From positions 124,001-188,000 of the forward strand of contig JAEWOH010000024.1 in NCBI GenBank assembly GCA_023460955.1: DNA of 64,000 bases, written 5' to 3'. The stretch's first letter is position 1, and the number at the start of each line of letters is the position of its first letter. The position numbers and the translations under genes are program-made. A model generated the notes under the pieces. The model saw only the letters and a list, made by a program, of their open reading frames with translations, was not told the DNA's origin and searched no databases. Source of the stretch: Bacillota bacterium. GTDB lineage: Bacteria; Bacillota; Clostridia; Acetivibrionales; DSM-1351. Shown here piece by piece: positions 18,130-27,505 of this stretch.

Positions 18130-19611
18130 ATGGTAGGGACCATATATAAGAATATTTTTAATCCGGAGGCTGCTGCCTTAAAATTCAAAGATAACACCAT
18201 AACCTACAAACAGCTTGATGAGAACGTTACGGGTTATGCTAATTTCTTCAGGAATTCAGGACTTAAGGCAGGAGACAAGGTTATATTAAGCTGTACCAAT
18301 TCACCTGAATTTATTTATGCCTACTTTGGTGTTGTCAGAAATGGTGCAATAATTGTACCGATTAATCTGCTTCTTACAATGGAAGAAATTGCTTATCTGG
18401 TCAAGGATTCAGAAGCAAAAATGATGGTCATCCACCCATTAATTTTACAGAAAGCTAAAATTACAAAAGAGACAATACAAAATGCCTTAAACATAGAAGT
18501 GGTAGTGTTGGACGAACAATTGAAAAACTCTGCTTCAGAACATGCTACCCGGGAATTTTTGGATTTTTCAGAAGAAACAGCAGTGTCAACTTTTCTTTAT
18601 ACGTCCGGAACTACAGGAAAGCAAAAGGCTGCAATGTTGACGCATAAAAATCTGGTTTTTAATTCCGAGCAATGCAGACTTGGCTTGAAGAGTAAAACAG
18701 AGGACAACTATATGTGTGTACTTCCGATGTTTCATGTGTTTGCCTTTACAGCTTGTGTATTGATGCCACTTTGGTCGGGAGCCTGTGTAACGATAATTGA
18801 AAGCTTTCAGCCTAAAGAAGTTGTGGAATCGCTCATTAAGGACAAAATAACTGTGTTTATGGGTGTTCCTGCCATGTATATTGTTCTGTTGGAGGCCGGA
18901 AAAAATAATATAAGCTTCCCTGATCTTCGTCTTGCAGTATCGGGTGGAGCGGCTCTGCCGGTGGAAATCTTCCGACAAGCTAAAGAACTGCTTAAATTAC
19001 CAATAGTTGAAGGCTACGGGCTGACAGAAGCATCACCTGCAGTATGCTTTAATCCTTTGGACGGGATTCAGAAGGAAGGCTCAATCGGACTTCCTCTCCC
19101 TTACCAGCAGTGCAGGATTGTTGATGATAATAATAATGAACTGCCACCGGAATATGTCGGTGAACTTGCAGTTAAGGGTGATAATGTTATGTTGGGCTAT
19201 TACAGGCAGGAGGAGGAAACTAAAAAATCTCTTGTAGATGGATGGCTGCTAACGGGGGATTTGGCTAAAAAGGATGAGGACGGTTATATTTATATAGTGG
19301 ACAGAAAGAAAGACATGGTTATAGTTGGCGGACTTAATGTTTACCCACGAGAAGTTGAGGAGGTAATTTATCAGTATTCAAAGGTTAAGGAGGTCGCTGT
19401 AATCGGTATTGATGACAAACTCAGGGGAGAATATGTAAAGGCTTATGTAGTTCTGAAAGCCGGAGAAGAATGTACTTCAAAGGAATTACTCAAGTATATG
19501 AAGGAAAGACTGGCAATATATAAACTCCCAAGAGAGATAGAATTTATCGACAGCCTGCCTAAAAACAGCACCGGAAAAATTATGAAAAGGTGGTTGAAGG
19601 AAAAGGAATAG
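18130..19611 (+). CDS. Fatty acid-type acyl-CoA synthetase (AMP-forming)
   Basis: A 493-aa ANL-superfamily ligase that activates a carboxylic acid as the acyl-adenylate and then the thioester. Core motifs: P-loop YTSGTTGKQKAAMLTHKN, A5 YGLTEASPAV, A7 LTGDLAKKDEDGYIYIVDRKKDM, A8 GGLNVYPREVEE and the A10 lysine region PKNSTGKIMKRWL. The overall pattern suits medium- or long-chain fatty acids, but the acyl specificity is inferred. AGGAGG lies 8 bases before ATG 18130. The SMP-30-like gene follows 82 bases later, possibly in the same transcript. Confidence 0.9.
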   Translation: MVGTIYKNIFNPEAAALKFKDNTITYKQLDENVTGYANFFRNSGLKAGDKVILSCTNSPEFIYAYFGVVRNGAIIVPINLLLTMEEIAYLVKDSEAKMMVIHPLILQKAKITKETIQNALNIEVVVLDEQLKNSASEHATREFLDFSEETAVSTFLYTSGTTGKQKAAMLTHKNLVFNSEQCRLGLKSKTEDNYMCVLPMFHVFAFTACVLMPLWSGACVTIIESFQPKEVVESLIKDKITVFMGVPAMYIVLLEAGKNNISFPDLRLAVSGGAALPVEIFRQAKELLKLPIVEGYGLTEASPAVCFNPLDGIQKEGSIGLPLPYQQCRIVDDNNNELPPEYVGELAVKGDNVMLGYYRQEEETKKSLVDGWLLTGDLAKKDEDGYIYIVDRKKDMVIVGGLNVYPREVEEVIYQYSKVKEVAVIGIDDKLRGEYVKAYVVLKAGEECTSKELLKYMKERLAIYKLPREIEFIDSLPKNSTGKIMKRWLKEKE

Positions 19612-19693
19612 AGGTATACTATTATTTATCATGTACGTTCAATAAGAAGTAATATAGAAAAAGAAGTAATATAGAAATTTTCAAGGTGAAGCG

Positions 19694-20593
19694 ATGATAA
19701 ATAATGTTGAGACTATTCATAGCGGGATATGCCATCTGGGGGAAGGTCCTGTATGGAATGCGCAGAAACAAAAGCTGTTCTGGACCGACATATATAACAA
19801 AACTATTTGGGTTTATGACCCCTCTACCAATAAGAGTTCAGTTTTTTGGAAAGGGAAATATCAGGTTGGAGGCTTTGCCTTTACCCGTAAAGGAAACATG
19901 GTTTTATGCAATGACAAGGGAGTACACCTTCAAAGCTTGAATCATGAGGGAAAGCCTGATGGAGAACCTGAGCTGCTTTATGATATTCCAATGGAGTCCA
20001 ATGAAATGTTTAATGACATTACAGTTGATCCGGAAGGTCGTATTTTTGCAGGGACAATTCTAAGACCCGAGCTGAAAAACGGTACATTGTACTGTCTGGA
20101 AAAAGGAAAGCAGCCGAGAGTTGTGCTGGAAGGGCTTCATTGCTCAAATGGAATGACTTTTTCTATGGATCAGAAGTATTTTTACCATACTGACAGTACG
20201 CCGCATAAAATAACAAGGTATGATTATGACAGGAATACCGGAAATATAAGCAATCCCACAGTTGTTTTTGAGGGAACCAATGAAATGGGTTCCCCGGACG
20301 GAATAACGCTTGACTCCCAGGGCCACCTATGGGCTGCCTTCTGGGGAGGAGGCTGCGTCAGGAGAATCTCTCCGTCCGGTACAATAGTTTCGGAGCTGAC
20401 AGTCCCGGCAAAACAGCCTTCCAGTTTAATTTTCGGCGGAAGAGACTTAAATGAGCTATATGTAACCTCTGCAGCTGAAAATGCTGATGATAATATTAAA
20501 GGATGCTGGAAGGATGGAACCTTCGCTGGAGGGCCTGTTTACAAATTTAATCCGGGAGTTGCGGGAAGAGAAGAATGGCTTGCAGACTTTTAG
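19694..20593 (+). CDS. SMP-30/gluconolactonase family lactonase
   Basis: The 299-aa product is a six-bladed propeller of the SMP-30/gluconolactonase/LRE family, which hydrolyses sugar lactones. Metal ligands are visible as Glu in LGEGPVWN, Asn in HCSNGMTFS and Asp in GSPDGITLDSQGHLWAAFWGG. The start is ATG 19694 with AAGGTGAAG upstream. The stop codon sits in a perfect hairpin. The substrate is not known. Confidence 0.88.
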   Translation: MINNVETIHSGICHLGEGPVWNAQKQKLFWTDIYNKTIWVYDPSTNKSSVFWKGKYQVGGFAFTRKGNMVLCNDKGVHLQSLNHEGKPDGEPELLYDIPMESNEMFNDITVDPEGRIFAGTILRPELKNGTLYCLEKGKQPRVVLEGLHCSNGMTFSMDQKYFYHTDSTPHKITRYDYDRNTGNISNPTVVFEGTNEMGSPDGITLDSQGHLWAAFWGGGCVRRISPSGTIVSELTVPAKQPSSLIFGGRDLNELYVTSAAENADDNIKGCWKDGTFAGGPVYKFNPGVAGREEWLADF

Positions 20594-20606
20594 TCTGCAA
20601 GCCATT
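20574..20606. terminator. Perfect 14-bp hairpin over the lactonase stop codon
   Basis: AATGGCTTGCAGAC pairs exactly with GTCTGCAAGCCATT around the loop TTTTA. The stop codon TAG spans the loop and right arm. It lacks a long T run but lies between convergent genes and probably ends transcription or blocks 3' decay. Confidence 0.6.
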
Positions 20607-20657
20607 AATATAGTCGCAGGATCAGTAGGGTAAACTGCCAAAACGTCACAGCTTAAG

Positions 20658-22211
20658 TTAAATGTCATGACTTGCCCTGTTTATTAAGGGTTTATGCCTG
20701 TGAAAGAGCTTTGAATAAATTATGTGGGAGTAATGATAGCCCATTATCAGAAAAATCGGGTACACACCGAAGATGTATCTGGATTTTACCTCCCAAAGCA
20801 TATAAAAACCTATATAAAAATAAATTATATAAACAAACAGCTCCATTCTGAAATCCCTTTTTTTAATGGCATCAAAAAGATAGAGACTCACAAGACCCAA
20901 TACTAACCAGTTGAAGGAGTGCAGCAGCCAATTAAGAGAAAGTCTTACTTTCCAGTCCCAGGGTTCGATAAGTTTAATAAACGGTGTACTGTACAGCATA
21001 AATTTGTCTGCCCTTAACGCCTGAGAAAGCCCGTAGAAATTTACACTGTAAGTTCCTTCAGTCCAAAGCCAGAAGGTTTTTTTAAAATAGGCTTTAAATA
21101 CATTTAATAAGCCGTTGTTTCTATAGTTTTCTGCGATTTCTCTGATGAAGTACTTAGAGGCGGCGTGCTTGTCACATTTAAAGCGGTTAACAAATATTGC
21201 AATGTTTCTGCCTCCATCCCAGTAACCTAGCTTTTTGCCCGGGAACCCCATATTAATCCATCTCCAGACGGGATTGGCGTGAATACCTACGGGTTCAACA
21301 ATAATACCGGTTTTTACACCGACGAAGCTGAATAATTTTAGAGGCAGGTTGAAAAGTATCACTACCAAACCGGTATAGGCAACATTTTTAAGATTATATT
21401 TAGTTTGAGGCTGATGGTTAAGCACCCAGTATAACAAAATGGCAGCCATGAATAAAAAAGCCACACTTCTCATGAAGTTGGCACCCATTAAAAACAAAGC
21501 CGTAGAAAGGGCGTATTTGCCTAAGCCTGTTCTTGTAAACCTCAGCGCATTTAAAATGGCAGCGAGGCAGAAGGTATTACAGCAGATATCACCGTAAGTA
21601 AAATTATTCATAATAACGGCGGGCAAAAAGGTTACTGAAAGTAGAAGAACCCCATAAGCTTTTTTGCCCTTTTCCGGGTAAAGCTCAATATATATTTTAT
21701 AGATCAGCCAGGCCGATACCGTATTGAATAGAACATTTACAAGCCTTAGCGTTAAATTGCTGTCGGGCAAAAACGAATACAGGAAAGCAAAGAAAATTGT
21801 AATTCCAATATTGTTTGGGTAGTATCCCAGATAGCTTCCAATACCCAATGAGTTATAATTTCCTTCTAAAAACTGCAAGGCTATATTATTGACAATTACA
21901 GCATCCTCAAAGGCATTCACCGGAAAAAGCACAACAAAGACTATCTGAAAAACCGTATAAAAAAACAGAGTCCAGCCAATAAATTTCTTTTGCTGCTTTT
22001 TAACAAATACTAAAGAAAGTCTGTTTACAAGCATTAAATAAATAAAAAATATAAATGCAAGCCCAAGTAATAAAAGCGGCTTCTGTGGTGTCAGCCTGGG
22101 GAACGGGGCAGCCCAGCCATGCAGCAGCAGAGTCAGAACCCACATTAATGAAAAAAATATTGCAAGTATGCCGAAAGCCAGCGTTTTCAGTTTTAGAAGT
22201 AATTTATACAA
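20658..22211 (-). CDS. Membrane glycosyltransferase of the GT-C type (family 39-like)
   Basis: About 517 aa with ten or more hydrophobic helices. The first extracytoplasmic loop carries an acidic pair (FPVNAFEDAVIVNNIALQ) followed by YLGYYPNNIG, as in polyprenyl-phosphate-dependent GT39/ArnT-like transferases. Such enzymes move a sugar from a lipid carrier to a protein or cell-wall polymer on the outer face. I place the start at TTG 22211 because GGAGG sits eight bases upstream; ATG 22271 in the same frame has no convincing ribosome binding site. Acceptor and donor are unknown. It stands alone on the minus strand. Confidence 0.7.
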   Translation of the reverse strand: MYKLLLKLKTLAFGILAIFFSLMWVLTLLLHGWAAPFPRLTPQKPLLLLGLAFIFFIYLMLVNRLSLVFVKKQQKKFIGWTLFFYTVFQIVFVVLFPVNAFEDAVIVNNIALQFLEGNYNSLGIGSYLGYYPNNIGITIFFAFLYSFLPDSNLTLRLVNVLFNTVSAWLIYKIYIELYPEKGKKAYGVLLLSVTFLPAVIMNNFTYGDICCNTFCLAAILNALRFTRTGLGKYALSTALFLMGANFMRSVAFLFMAAILLYWVLNHQPQTKYNLKNVAYTGLVVILFNLPLKLFSFVGVKTGIIVEPVGIHANPVWRWINMGFPGKKLGYWDGGRNIAIFVNRFKCDKHAASKYFIREIAENYRNNGLLNVFKAYFKKTFWLWTEGTYSVNFYGLSQALRADKFMLYSTPFIKLIEPWDWKVRLSLNWLLHSFNWLVLGLVSLYLFDAIKKRDFRMELFVYIIYFYIGFYMLWEVKSRYIFGVYPIFLIMGYHYSHIIYSKLFHRHKPLINRASHDI

Positions 22212-22478
22212 AGATATTCCCTCCAACGTTAACCAAATTGTTTGCTTGCGAAAATTTATTTCACTTAACATAATCTGCCCGTCGGATATATTAAAATTCG
22301 TGTTAATTAATTACTTAATTATAATTTTCTTGAATAATAAAATTTTCTATAAACAAAATTAGCCTTTAAATAAATTCTAAACATAAAATTTTAATAATTT
22401 TGGCTTGAGTTACCTTTTTGAACCTTTTGTCAACCCCGAGAATATTCTATATCAAGATATATAGAAAGGATGATGATT

Positions 22479-23885
22479 ATGGGGGTTGAATTAAACGTAC
22501 TACATTGGGTCTACTTGTTATTTATTATTGCAATCATCGTTGTTATGCTGTTTAGGCGGGATACCAGTCTTGTATGTATTATTGGTATATTCTGTCTTGG
22601 TCTGGCAGCAACAACGTCAATTTACCAATCTGTAATGGGTATTTTCAATAGTCTGATATACGCTATTAAGGAACTTATGGGTACTATTCTGATAATTTCT
22701 GTAATAACAGCCATGAGCAAGGAATTACTAAGCTCGGGCATTAACGAAACTATGGTTTCGCCGTTTACAAAACTTATCAGGGGACCCAAGCTGGCTTATT
22801 GGGTAATCGGTATCCTGATGATGACAATTTCATGGTTTTTCTGGCCATCTCCGGCTGTTGCTCTTCTGGGTGCGGTTCTGCTGCCGGTAGCATTAAAGGT
22901 AAAGCTCCCTGCCATGGGGGTAGCTGTAGCTATGAACCTGTTCGGACACGGAATAGCGTTGTCAGGAGACTTTGTAATACAAGGTGCTCCAAAGCTTACT
23001 GCAGACGGAGCTGGAATACCTGTGGGAGACGTGATTCAGGCAAGTATACCGTTGGTTATTGTTATGGGCGTTGTGACAACAGTAACTGCCTTTTGGTTTT
23101 TATTGAGGGATATGAAGAAAAACAATCTGGGAGAAACTAAAATTATCGACAGACAGGTAGAAGAAATTGCTGATGAAGACAGATTTAATATAAAGAAACT
23201 CTCCCCAAAAATGAAAGTGTTGTTTGCAGTACTTGTGCCTGCTCTTTTCATTACAGATATTGTAATTATGTTCGTTTCAAAACTTCAGGGAGGAGATGCA
23301 ACTGCTTTAATAGGCGGTACGGCGCTTTTCATACTTATATTGATTACTTCCTTTACATACCGGAAAAGAAGCTTGGAGAAAATCACCTCAAGATTTATAG
23401 AAGGGTTGCAATTCGGGGTTAAGGTATTTGGACCGGTAATACCCATTGCTGCCTTTTTCTATCTGGGAGACGCGGGTTTCAACAGTATCTTCGGAGAACT
23501 TTTGCCAAAGGGGTCACACGGACTGGTTAATGACCTTGGTGTTGCGCTGGCGAATGGAGTTCCCATAAACCCGGCAGTGGGAGCGCTTACTTCAACGGTG
23601 GTAGGAGCTATAACCGGGCTTGATGGTTCGGGTTTTTCGGGAATCTCGTTGGTAGGCTCGATTGCAAAGCTGTTTTCAGCGGCAATAGGCTCTGGAGTTA
23701 CAACTTTAACTGCACTGGGTCAGGTGGCTGCCATTTGGGTGGGCGGCGGAACACTTATCCCATGGGCTGTAATCCCCGTTGCAGCAATATGCGGTGTTGA
23801 CGCCTTTGAACTGGCAAGAAGAAACATAAAGCCGGTAGTTATTGGCCTTGTAGTTACAACTGTTGTAGCGATTTTTCTAATATAA
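22479..23885 (+). CDS. Polytopic membrane permease, family uncertain
   Basis: A 468-aa protein with about 12 hydrophobic segments, a cytoplasmic charged loop in the middle (KKNNLGETKIIDRQVEE) and re-entrant-like glycine-rich stretches in each half (GHGIALSGD and GLDGSGFSGISLVGS). This layout resembles ion-transporter-superfamily carriers of organic anions (GntP/DcuC/CitMHS-like), but I cannot name the family or substrate. ATG 22479 is favoured since AAAGGA lies eight bases before it; ATGs at 22470 and 22473 in the same frame overlap that site. A terminator follows at 23917. Confidence 0.6.
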   Translation: MGVELNVLHWVYLLFIIAIIVVMLFRRDTSLVCIIGIFCLGLAATTSIYQSVMGIFNSLIYAIKELMGTILIISVITAMSKELLSSGINETMVSPFTKLIRGPKLAYWVIGILMMTISWFFWPSPAVALLGAVLLPVALKVKLPAMGVAVAMNLFGHGIALSGDFVIQGAPKLTADGAGIPVGDVIQASIPLVIVMGVVTTVTAFWFLLRDMKKNNLGETKIIDRQVEEIADEDRFNIKKLSPKMKVLFAVLVPALFITDIVIMFVSKLQGGDATALIGGTALFILILITSFTYRKRSLEKITSRFIEGLQFGVKVFGPVIPIAAFFYLGDAGFNSIFGELLPKGSHGLVNDLGVALANGVPINPAVGALTSTVVGAITGLDGSGFSGISLVGSIAKLFSAAIGSGVTTLTALGQVAAIWVGGGTLIPWAVIPVAAICGVDAFELARRNIKPVVIGLVVTTVVAIFLI

Positions 23886-23916
23886 TAAATATACTATATG
23901 TTTAATTTTGCAATCC

Positions 23917-23953
23917 AAAAAGAAGCGGCAATGAACTTTGCGGCTTCTTTTTC
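23917..23953 (+). terminator. Terminator after the permease gene
   Basis: AAAAGAAGC pairs with GCTTCTTTT and a T-rich tail (TTTTTCTT) follows. Confidence 0.75.
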
Positions 23954-24109
23954 TTGTTAAAATATAGGTACTGCCGGCTCTATGAGTTATAATATTAACT
24001 AGATTACCTGTCACAAGATAGCACACAAAGACAGGAATAACGCGAAGGATAGTGATATCATAATTCTTGTAAAGAAGAGTCCGTTGAGAAACGGTTATGG
24101 AGGATAAGC

Positions 24110-24967
24110 ATGGAATGGTTTGAAAGAATGAAAAAGGCTCTTGACTATATGGAGGAAAACCTTACAGAGAACATTGATATTGAGCAGGCTGCAAGAGTGG
24201 CTTTCTCCTCATTGTTTCACTTCCAGAGGATGTTTCACATGCTAACAGGGGTTACGGTTGCAGAGTACGTAAGAAGGAGAAGACTGACCCTTGCAGCCCA
24301 GGATCTTGCCGCTTGTGAAACCAAGGTGCTGGATGTGGCGCTGAAGTATGGGTATGACTCCCCGGAAGCGTTTTCAAAAGCCTTCCGCAAGATGCATGGC
24401 ATCAGTCCGTCAGCTGCGCGCGAGCCCGGAACTGAGCTGAAAGCCTATCCTAAAATATCCTTCCATATCTGTCTGAAAGGAGACAAGGATATGAATTATA
24501 AGATAGTTGAAAAAGACAGCTTCAAAGTTTTTGGAAAAGGTAAAAAAGTTAGTACTAAGGACGGTGAAAACTTTAAGGCTATACCTCAATTCTGGGGAGA
24601 ATGTGCAACCAATGGTGTGATGGAAAAGATCGACAAGGTTGACGGAGGTAATTGTGTCGGTGTAAGCATGAATGATTACCAGAATGAAAGCTTCACTTAT
24701 GTTATCGGAAAAGAGTACACTAAAAATGTTGAACTTCCCGAAGGAATAGAGGAATTCACAATACCTCCCCAGACATGGGCAGTGTTCGAATCAATCGGTG
24801 CGATGCCAACTGCAATGCAAAAAGTATGGGACAGGATTTACAGCGAATGGTTCCCATCAACAGGGTATGAGCAGGCTGAGGCACCTCAGATTGAAGTTTA
24901 TCTTGCAGGAGATTCTTCTAAAGAGGACTACAAATGTGAGGTATGGATACCGGTAATTAAAAAGTAA
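24110..24967 (+). CDS. AraC-family regulator with GyrI-like effector-binding domain
   Basis: 285 aa in two parts. Residues 1-105 form the AraC double helix-turn-helix (DYMEENLTENIDIEQAA, then DVALKYGYDSPEAFSKAFRK). Residues 128-285 form a GyrI/Rob-type effector domain (begins MNYKIVEKDSFKVFG, ends YKCEVWIPVIKK). Such proteins respond to hydrophobic cations, drugs or other small ligands. ATG 24110 has TGGAGGA upstream. A strong AAAGGAGA sits inside the gene, eight bases before the in-frame ATG at 24491, so the effector domain could also be made alone. Target genes are unknown; the serine hydrolase/exporter unit is next downstream, but after a likely terminator. Confidence 0.88.
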   Translation: MEWFERMKKALDYMEENLTENIDIEQAARVAFSSLFHFQRMFHMLTGVTVAEYVRRRRLTLAAQDLAACETKVLDVALKYGYDSPEAFSKAFRKMHGISPSAAREPGTELKAYPKISFHICLKGDKDMNYKIVEKDSFKVFGKGKKVSTKDGENFKAIPQFWGECATNGVMEKIDKVDGGNCVGVSMNDYQNESFTYVIGKEYTKNVELPEGIEEFTIPPQTWAVFESIGAMPTAMQKVWDRIYSEWFPSTGYEQAEAPQIEVYLAGDSSKEDYKCEVWIPVIKK

Positions 24968-24983
24968 ATTATAATGACAAAAG

Positions 24984-25037
24984 AAGGGGTTATCTCAAAA
25001 TGATGCATTGCAACGTTATTGGGGGGGAACCCCTTTT
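24984..25037 (+). terminator. Probable terminator after the AraC-type gene
   Basis: AAGGGGTT (24984-24991) pairs with AACCCCTT (25028-25035), followed by TT. The loop is long (36 bases), so confidence is moderate. Confidence 0.5.
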
Positions 25038-25087
25038 AGCTATATTAAAACAAATTGTGCAAAAAATGATTATAAAGATATATTACA

Positions 25088-25116
25088 TTGCCCAACTAGT
25101 GAATAAATGGTAAAAT
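25088..25116 (+). promoter_or_regulatory. SigA-type promoter of the hydrolase/exporter unit
   Basis: TTGCCC (25088-25093), 17-bp spacer, TAAAAT (25111-25116), about 40 bases before the start codon of the serine hydrolase. Confidence 0.55.
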
Positions 25117-25158
25117 TAGCTAACAAAAAACAAGGTATTTTTAATAGGGGGTATTTAA

Positions 25159-26313
25159 ATGATTAGTTTTTCAACGCCTTTTAAACCTTCAGAGGTATGT
25201 TATAACAGTGAAAGACTGGAGGTTCTAAATCAGCATTTTCATAAAATGATAGAGGCAAATGAGCTTCAATCTGCAAATTATTGTCTTTCAAGATATGGAA
25301 AAGTATTTGCAAATACAGCAATGGGTAAACTGTCCTATAAGGAAGATGATAGCAGACCTGTTCAGCCGGATACCATTCAGAATATTGCATCGATTACTAA
25401 ATTGTTTTGTGCCGCTGCAATATTTAAACTGGTGGAAGATGGTAAATTGAGGCTGGATCAGTGTGTTGGGGATTTTATTGAAGAATTTAAAGCTCCTCCT
25501 TTTAATAAAATTAACCTTGCACATTTGCTTTCACATACTTCAGGGATGCATGCTGATTCAGGATGCTATGACAATAAGTACTTTGTATCCCCATGGGGTT
25601 TTATTGAACATATGAAGGGGGATAATTGGATTGAAGCTGCACTGTCCAGCGGTATGAGGAAAAAACCCGGTGAAGAATGGGCCTACTGCTCATTTGGTTT
25701 TGTTATATTAGGTGAAGTAATATCACGTGTTAGTGGAGTTTTCGCAGATGATTACATAATCGAAAATATTGTTAAACCCTGTGAAATGGAGGATACGTTC
25801 TTTAAATTAACTGTTGAGGCTGCAAAACGGCATGCTGTTAGAGATAAAGAGATGGAAGAAAGAATCAATTCTGTAATCTCAGGACAATCAAATGATAATG
25901 TGATCTGGGAAAGAATACCCGGTACCGGGGGCCGTATACACTCAACAGCAATTGACCTCTGTAAATTCGGAACAATGCTGTTGAACAAAGGTACATATAA
26001 CGGCAAGCGAATACTGGGCAGAAAAGCCGTTGAAAAAATGACAGCACTTTATACGACTCAGGATATTAAGGATTACTGTTGGGGTTCTGAAGGTGTTACC
26101 CGTGAATATGGTCTGGGACCTGACTTGAGGCATAATCTCTCATCCCTATATACAAAGGGAACATTTTTCCACGAAGGGGCCGGAGGCTGCGGACTATACA
26201 TTGATCCTGCAGAAGGCTTGGTTGCAGCATGGTTTGTCCCCTTTGTCAATGATGTATGGCGTGCCCATGCATTATACAATGTTACAGCTATAATGTGGTC
26301 GGGGTTGGAATAA
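25159..26313 (+). CDS. Serine hydrolase of the beta-lactamase/class C (esterase) family
   Basis: 384 aa, no signal peptide, so probably cytoplasmic. The nucleophile motif SITK (NIASITKLFCAAAIFK) and the second motif Tyr in EEWAYCSFGFVILGEV match class C beta-lactamase-like hydrolases/transesterases; the C-terminal HEGAGGCGLYIDP replaces the usual KTG/HxG box. The family includes esterases, peptidases and amide-forming enzymes as well as lactamases. GGGGG lies upstream of ATG 25159. It heads a unit with a broken 3' copy of itself and an ABC-2 exporter, suggesting a role in processing an exported compound; this is inference. Confidence 0.82.
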   Translation: MISFSTPFKPSEVCYNSERLEVLNQHFHKMIEANELQSANYCLSRYGKVFANTAMGKLSYKEDDSRPVQPDTIQNIASITKLFCAAAIFKLVEDGKLRLDQCVGDFIEEFKAPPFNKINLAHLLSHTSGMHADSGCYDNKYFVSPWGFIEHMKGDNWIEAALSSGMRKKPGEEWAYCSFGFVILGEVISRVSGVFADDYIIENIVKPCEMEDTFFKLTVEAAKRHAVRDKEMEERINSVISGQSNDNVIWERIPGTGGRIHSTAIDLCKFGTMLLNKGTYNGKRILGRKAVEKMTALYTTQDIKDYCWGSEGVTREYGLGPDLRHNLSSLYTKGTFFHEGAGGCGLYIDPAEGLVAAWFVPFVNDVWRAHALYNVTAIMWSGLE

Positions 26314-26321
26314 ACAAGTGA

Positions 26322-26642
26322 TAATACAACGGCAAAAGAATTATTGGACGAAAAGCCGTTGAGAAAATGACTACGGTTTACACTACTCCGGATATTAAGG
26401 ATTACTGCTGGAACAGTGGAGGAGTATATCACAGATTTGGTTTGGGGCCGGATATGAAGTACAATTTAGGTACTTTATACAGTCCTGAAACCTTTTTTCA
26501 TGAAGGCTACGGAACCTGCAGTTTAACAATTGATCCAGCAGAGAAGCTTGTAGCAGTTTGGTTTGCACCCTTTGTGGGAGATAACTGGTATGCTCATGCT
26601 ATAAATAATGTTTCTGCAATAATTTGGTCGGGGTTAAAATAG
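26322..26642 (+). pseudogene. 3' remnant of a tandem paralogue of the serine hydrolase
   Basis: The frame from about 26322 to the TAG at 26640-26642 encodes NGKRIIGRKAVEKM followed by a C-terminal region closely matching the last 100 or so residues of the upstream hydrolase (both contain DIKDYCW, GLGPD, TFFHEG, IDPAE and end in WSGL). The first three quarters, including SxxK, are absent. The longest open frame, from ATG 26367 (91 aa), has no ribosome binding site. It is best explained by duplication followed by loss of the 5' part. The next gene starts directly after its stop codon. Confidence 0.85.
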
Positions 26643-27461
26643 ATGAACTATTTAAAGAAAAAATTACAAGTAGTAAAAGCAGTATCACTGGTAACTTACA
26701 AGGAATGGAGCGCCTACCGTACCCATTCAATGGTATCTATATTTGTGGGACCGGTTTATTTCATAGTGCAATACTTTATATGGAAAGCAGTTTATTCAGG
26801 TAATTCCAGTCTCAATGGAATGGAGCTTCCTCAAATATTAACCTATTTTGGTGTGACCGCATTAATAGGCTATCTTACTATGGACTTTGCAGACTGGAAT
26901 TTACAGATGTTAGTGAGAACAGGTAAATTCCTGACATTTGCACTCAGACCCATACACCATAGATTTTTTGCTTTGTCTCAGAAAATAGGTCATCGTATTT
27001 TAGGCTTATTATTCGAATTTCTGCCCTGCATGTTTATTTTTATATTCGTTTTTAAGGTAAACATGCTGCCGGAAAGACCTGGTTGGACAATCCTTTCAAT
27101 TGGGCTTGCTTTCCTAATGAATTTCTATCTTAATTATATCATTGGTTTAACAGCTTTCTGGCTGGTACAATCCACCAGTATAAGAAGCGTGTACCAACTG
27201 CTTCAGGCAGTATTTTCAGGAGGCCTCATACCATTGGTATTCTTTCCTGAGACACTGCAAAAACTGCTTTTCTTCCTGCCTTTTCAATATGTTTCTTATG
27301 TACCGACCATGGTATTCACAGGTAAATATACTCTCGCAGGAATTAATATGAGCATACCTCAAATTGTGGGAATACAGGCAATAGCTGTTCTGGTAACTGC
27401 AATGACCAGTGAGTTAATTTACAGAGCTTCTATGAAAAGGTTTACCGGGGTTGGTGCTTAA
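26643..27461 (+). CDS. ABC-2 type exporter permease, subunit 1 (PF06182-like)
   Basis: 272 aa with about six membrane helices, starting MNYLKKKLQ. With the next two genes it forms the two-permease, one-ATPase arrangement of the ABC-2 family 6 exporters. The start ATG directly follows the stop codon of the remnant upstream, so translation may be coupled to that broken frame. No clear independent ribosome binding site is seen (GGGG lies 13 bases upstream). Substrate unknown. Confidence 0.83.
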   Translation: MNYLKKKLQVVKAVSLVTYKEWSAYRTHSMVSIFVGPVYFIVQYFIWKAVYSGNSSLNGMELPQILTYFGVTALIGYLTMDFADWNLQMLVRTGKFLTFALRPIHHRFFALSQKIGHRILGLLFEFLPCMFIFIFVFKVNMLPERPGWTILSIGLAFLMNFYLNYIIGLTAFWLVQSTSIRSVYQLLQAVFSGGLIPLVFFPETLQKLLFFLPFQYVSYVPTMVFTGKYTLAGINMSIPQIVGIQAIAVLVTAMTSELIYRASMKRFTGVGA

Positions 27462-27505
27462 AAAAGGCTTTAGTACTAAATGTACATTTTGATGTGGAGA
27501 ATAAT

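Noticed and set aside
18586..18978. Minus-strand frame of 130 codons inside the acyl-CoA ligase gene
   Set aside because: It is a shadow of a clearly conserved ligase gene; its predicted product has no recognisable features.
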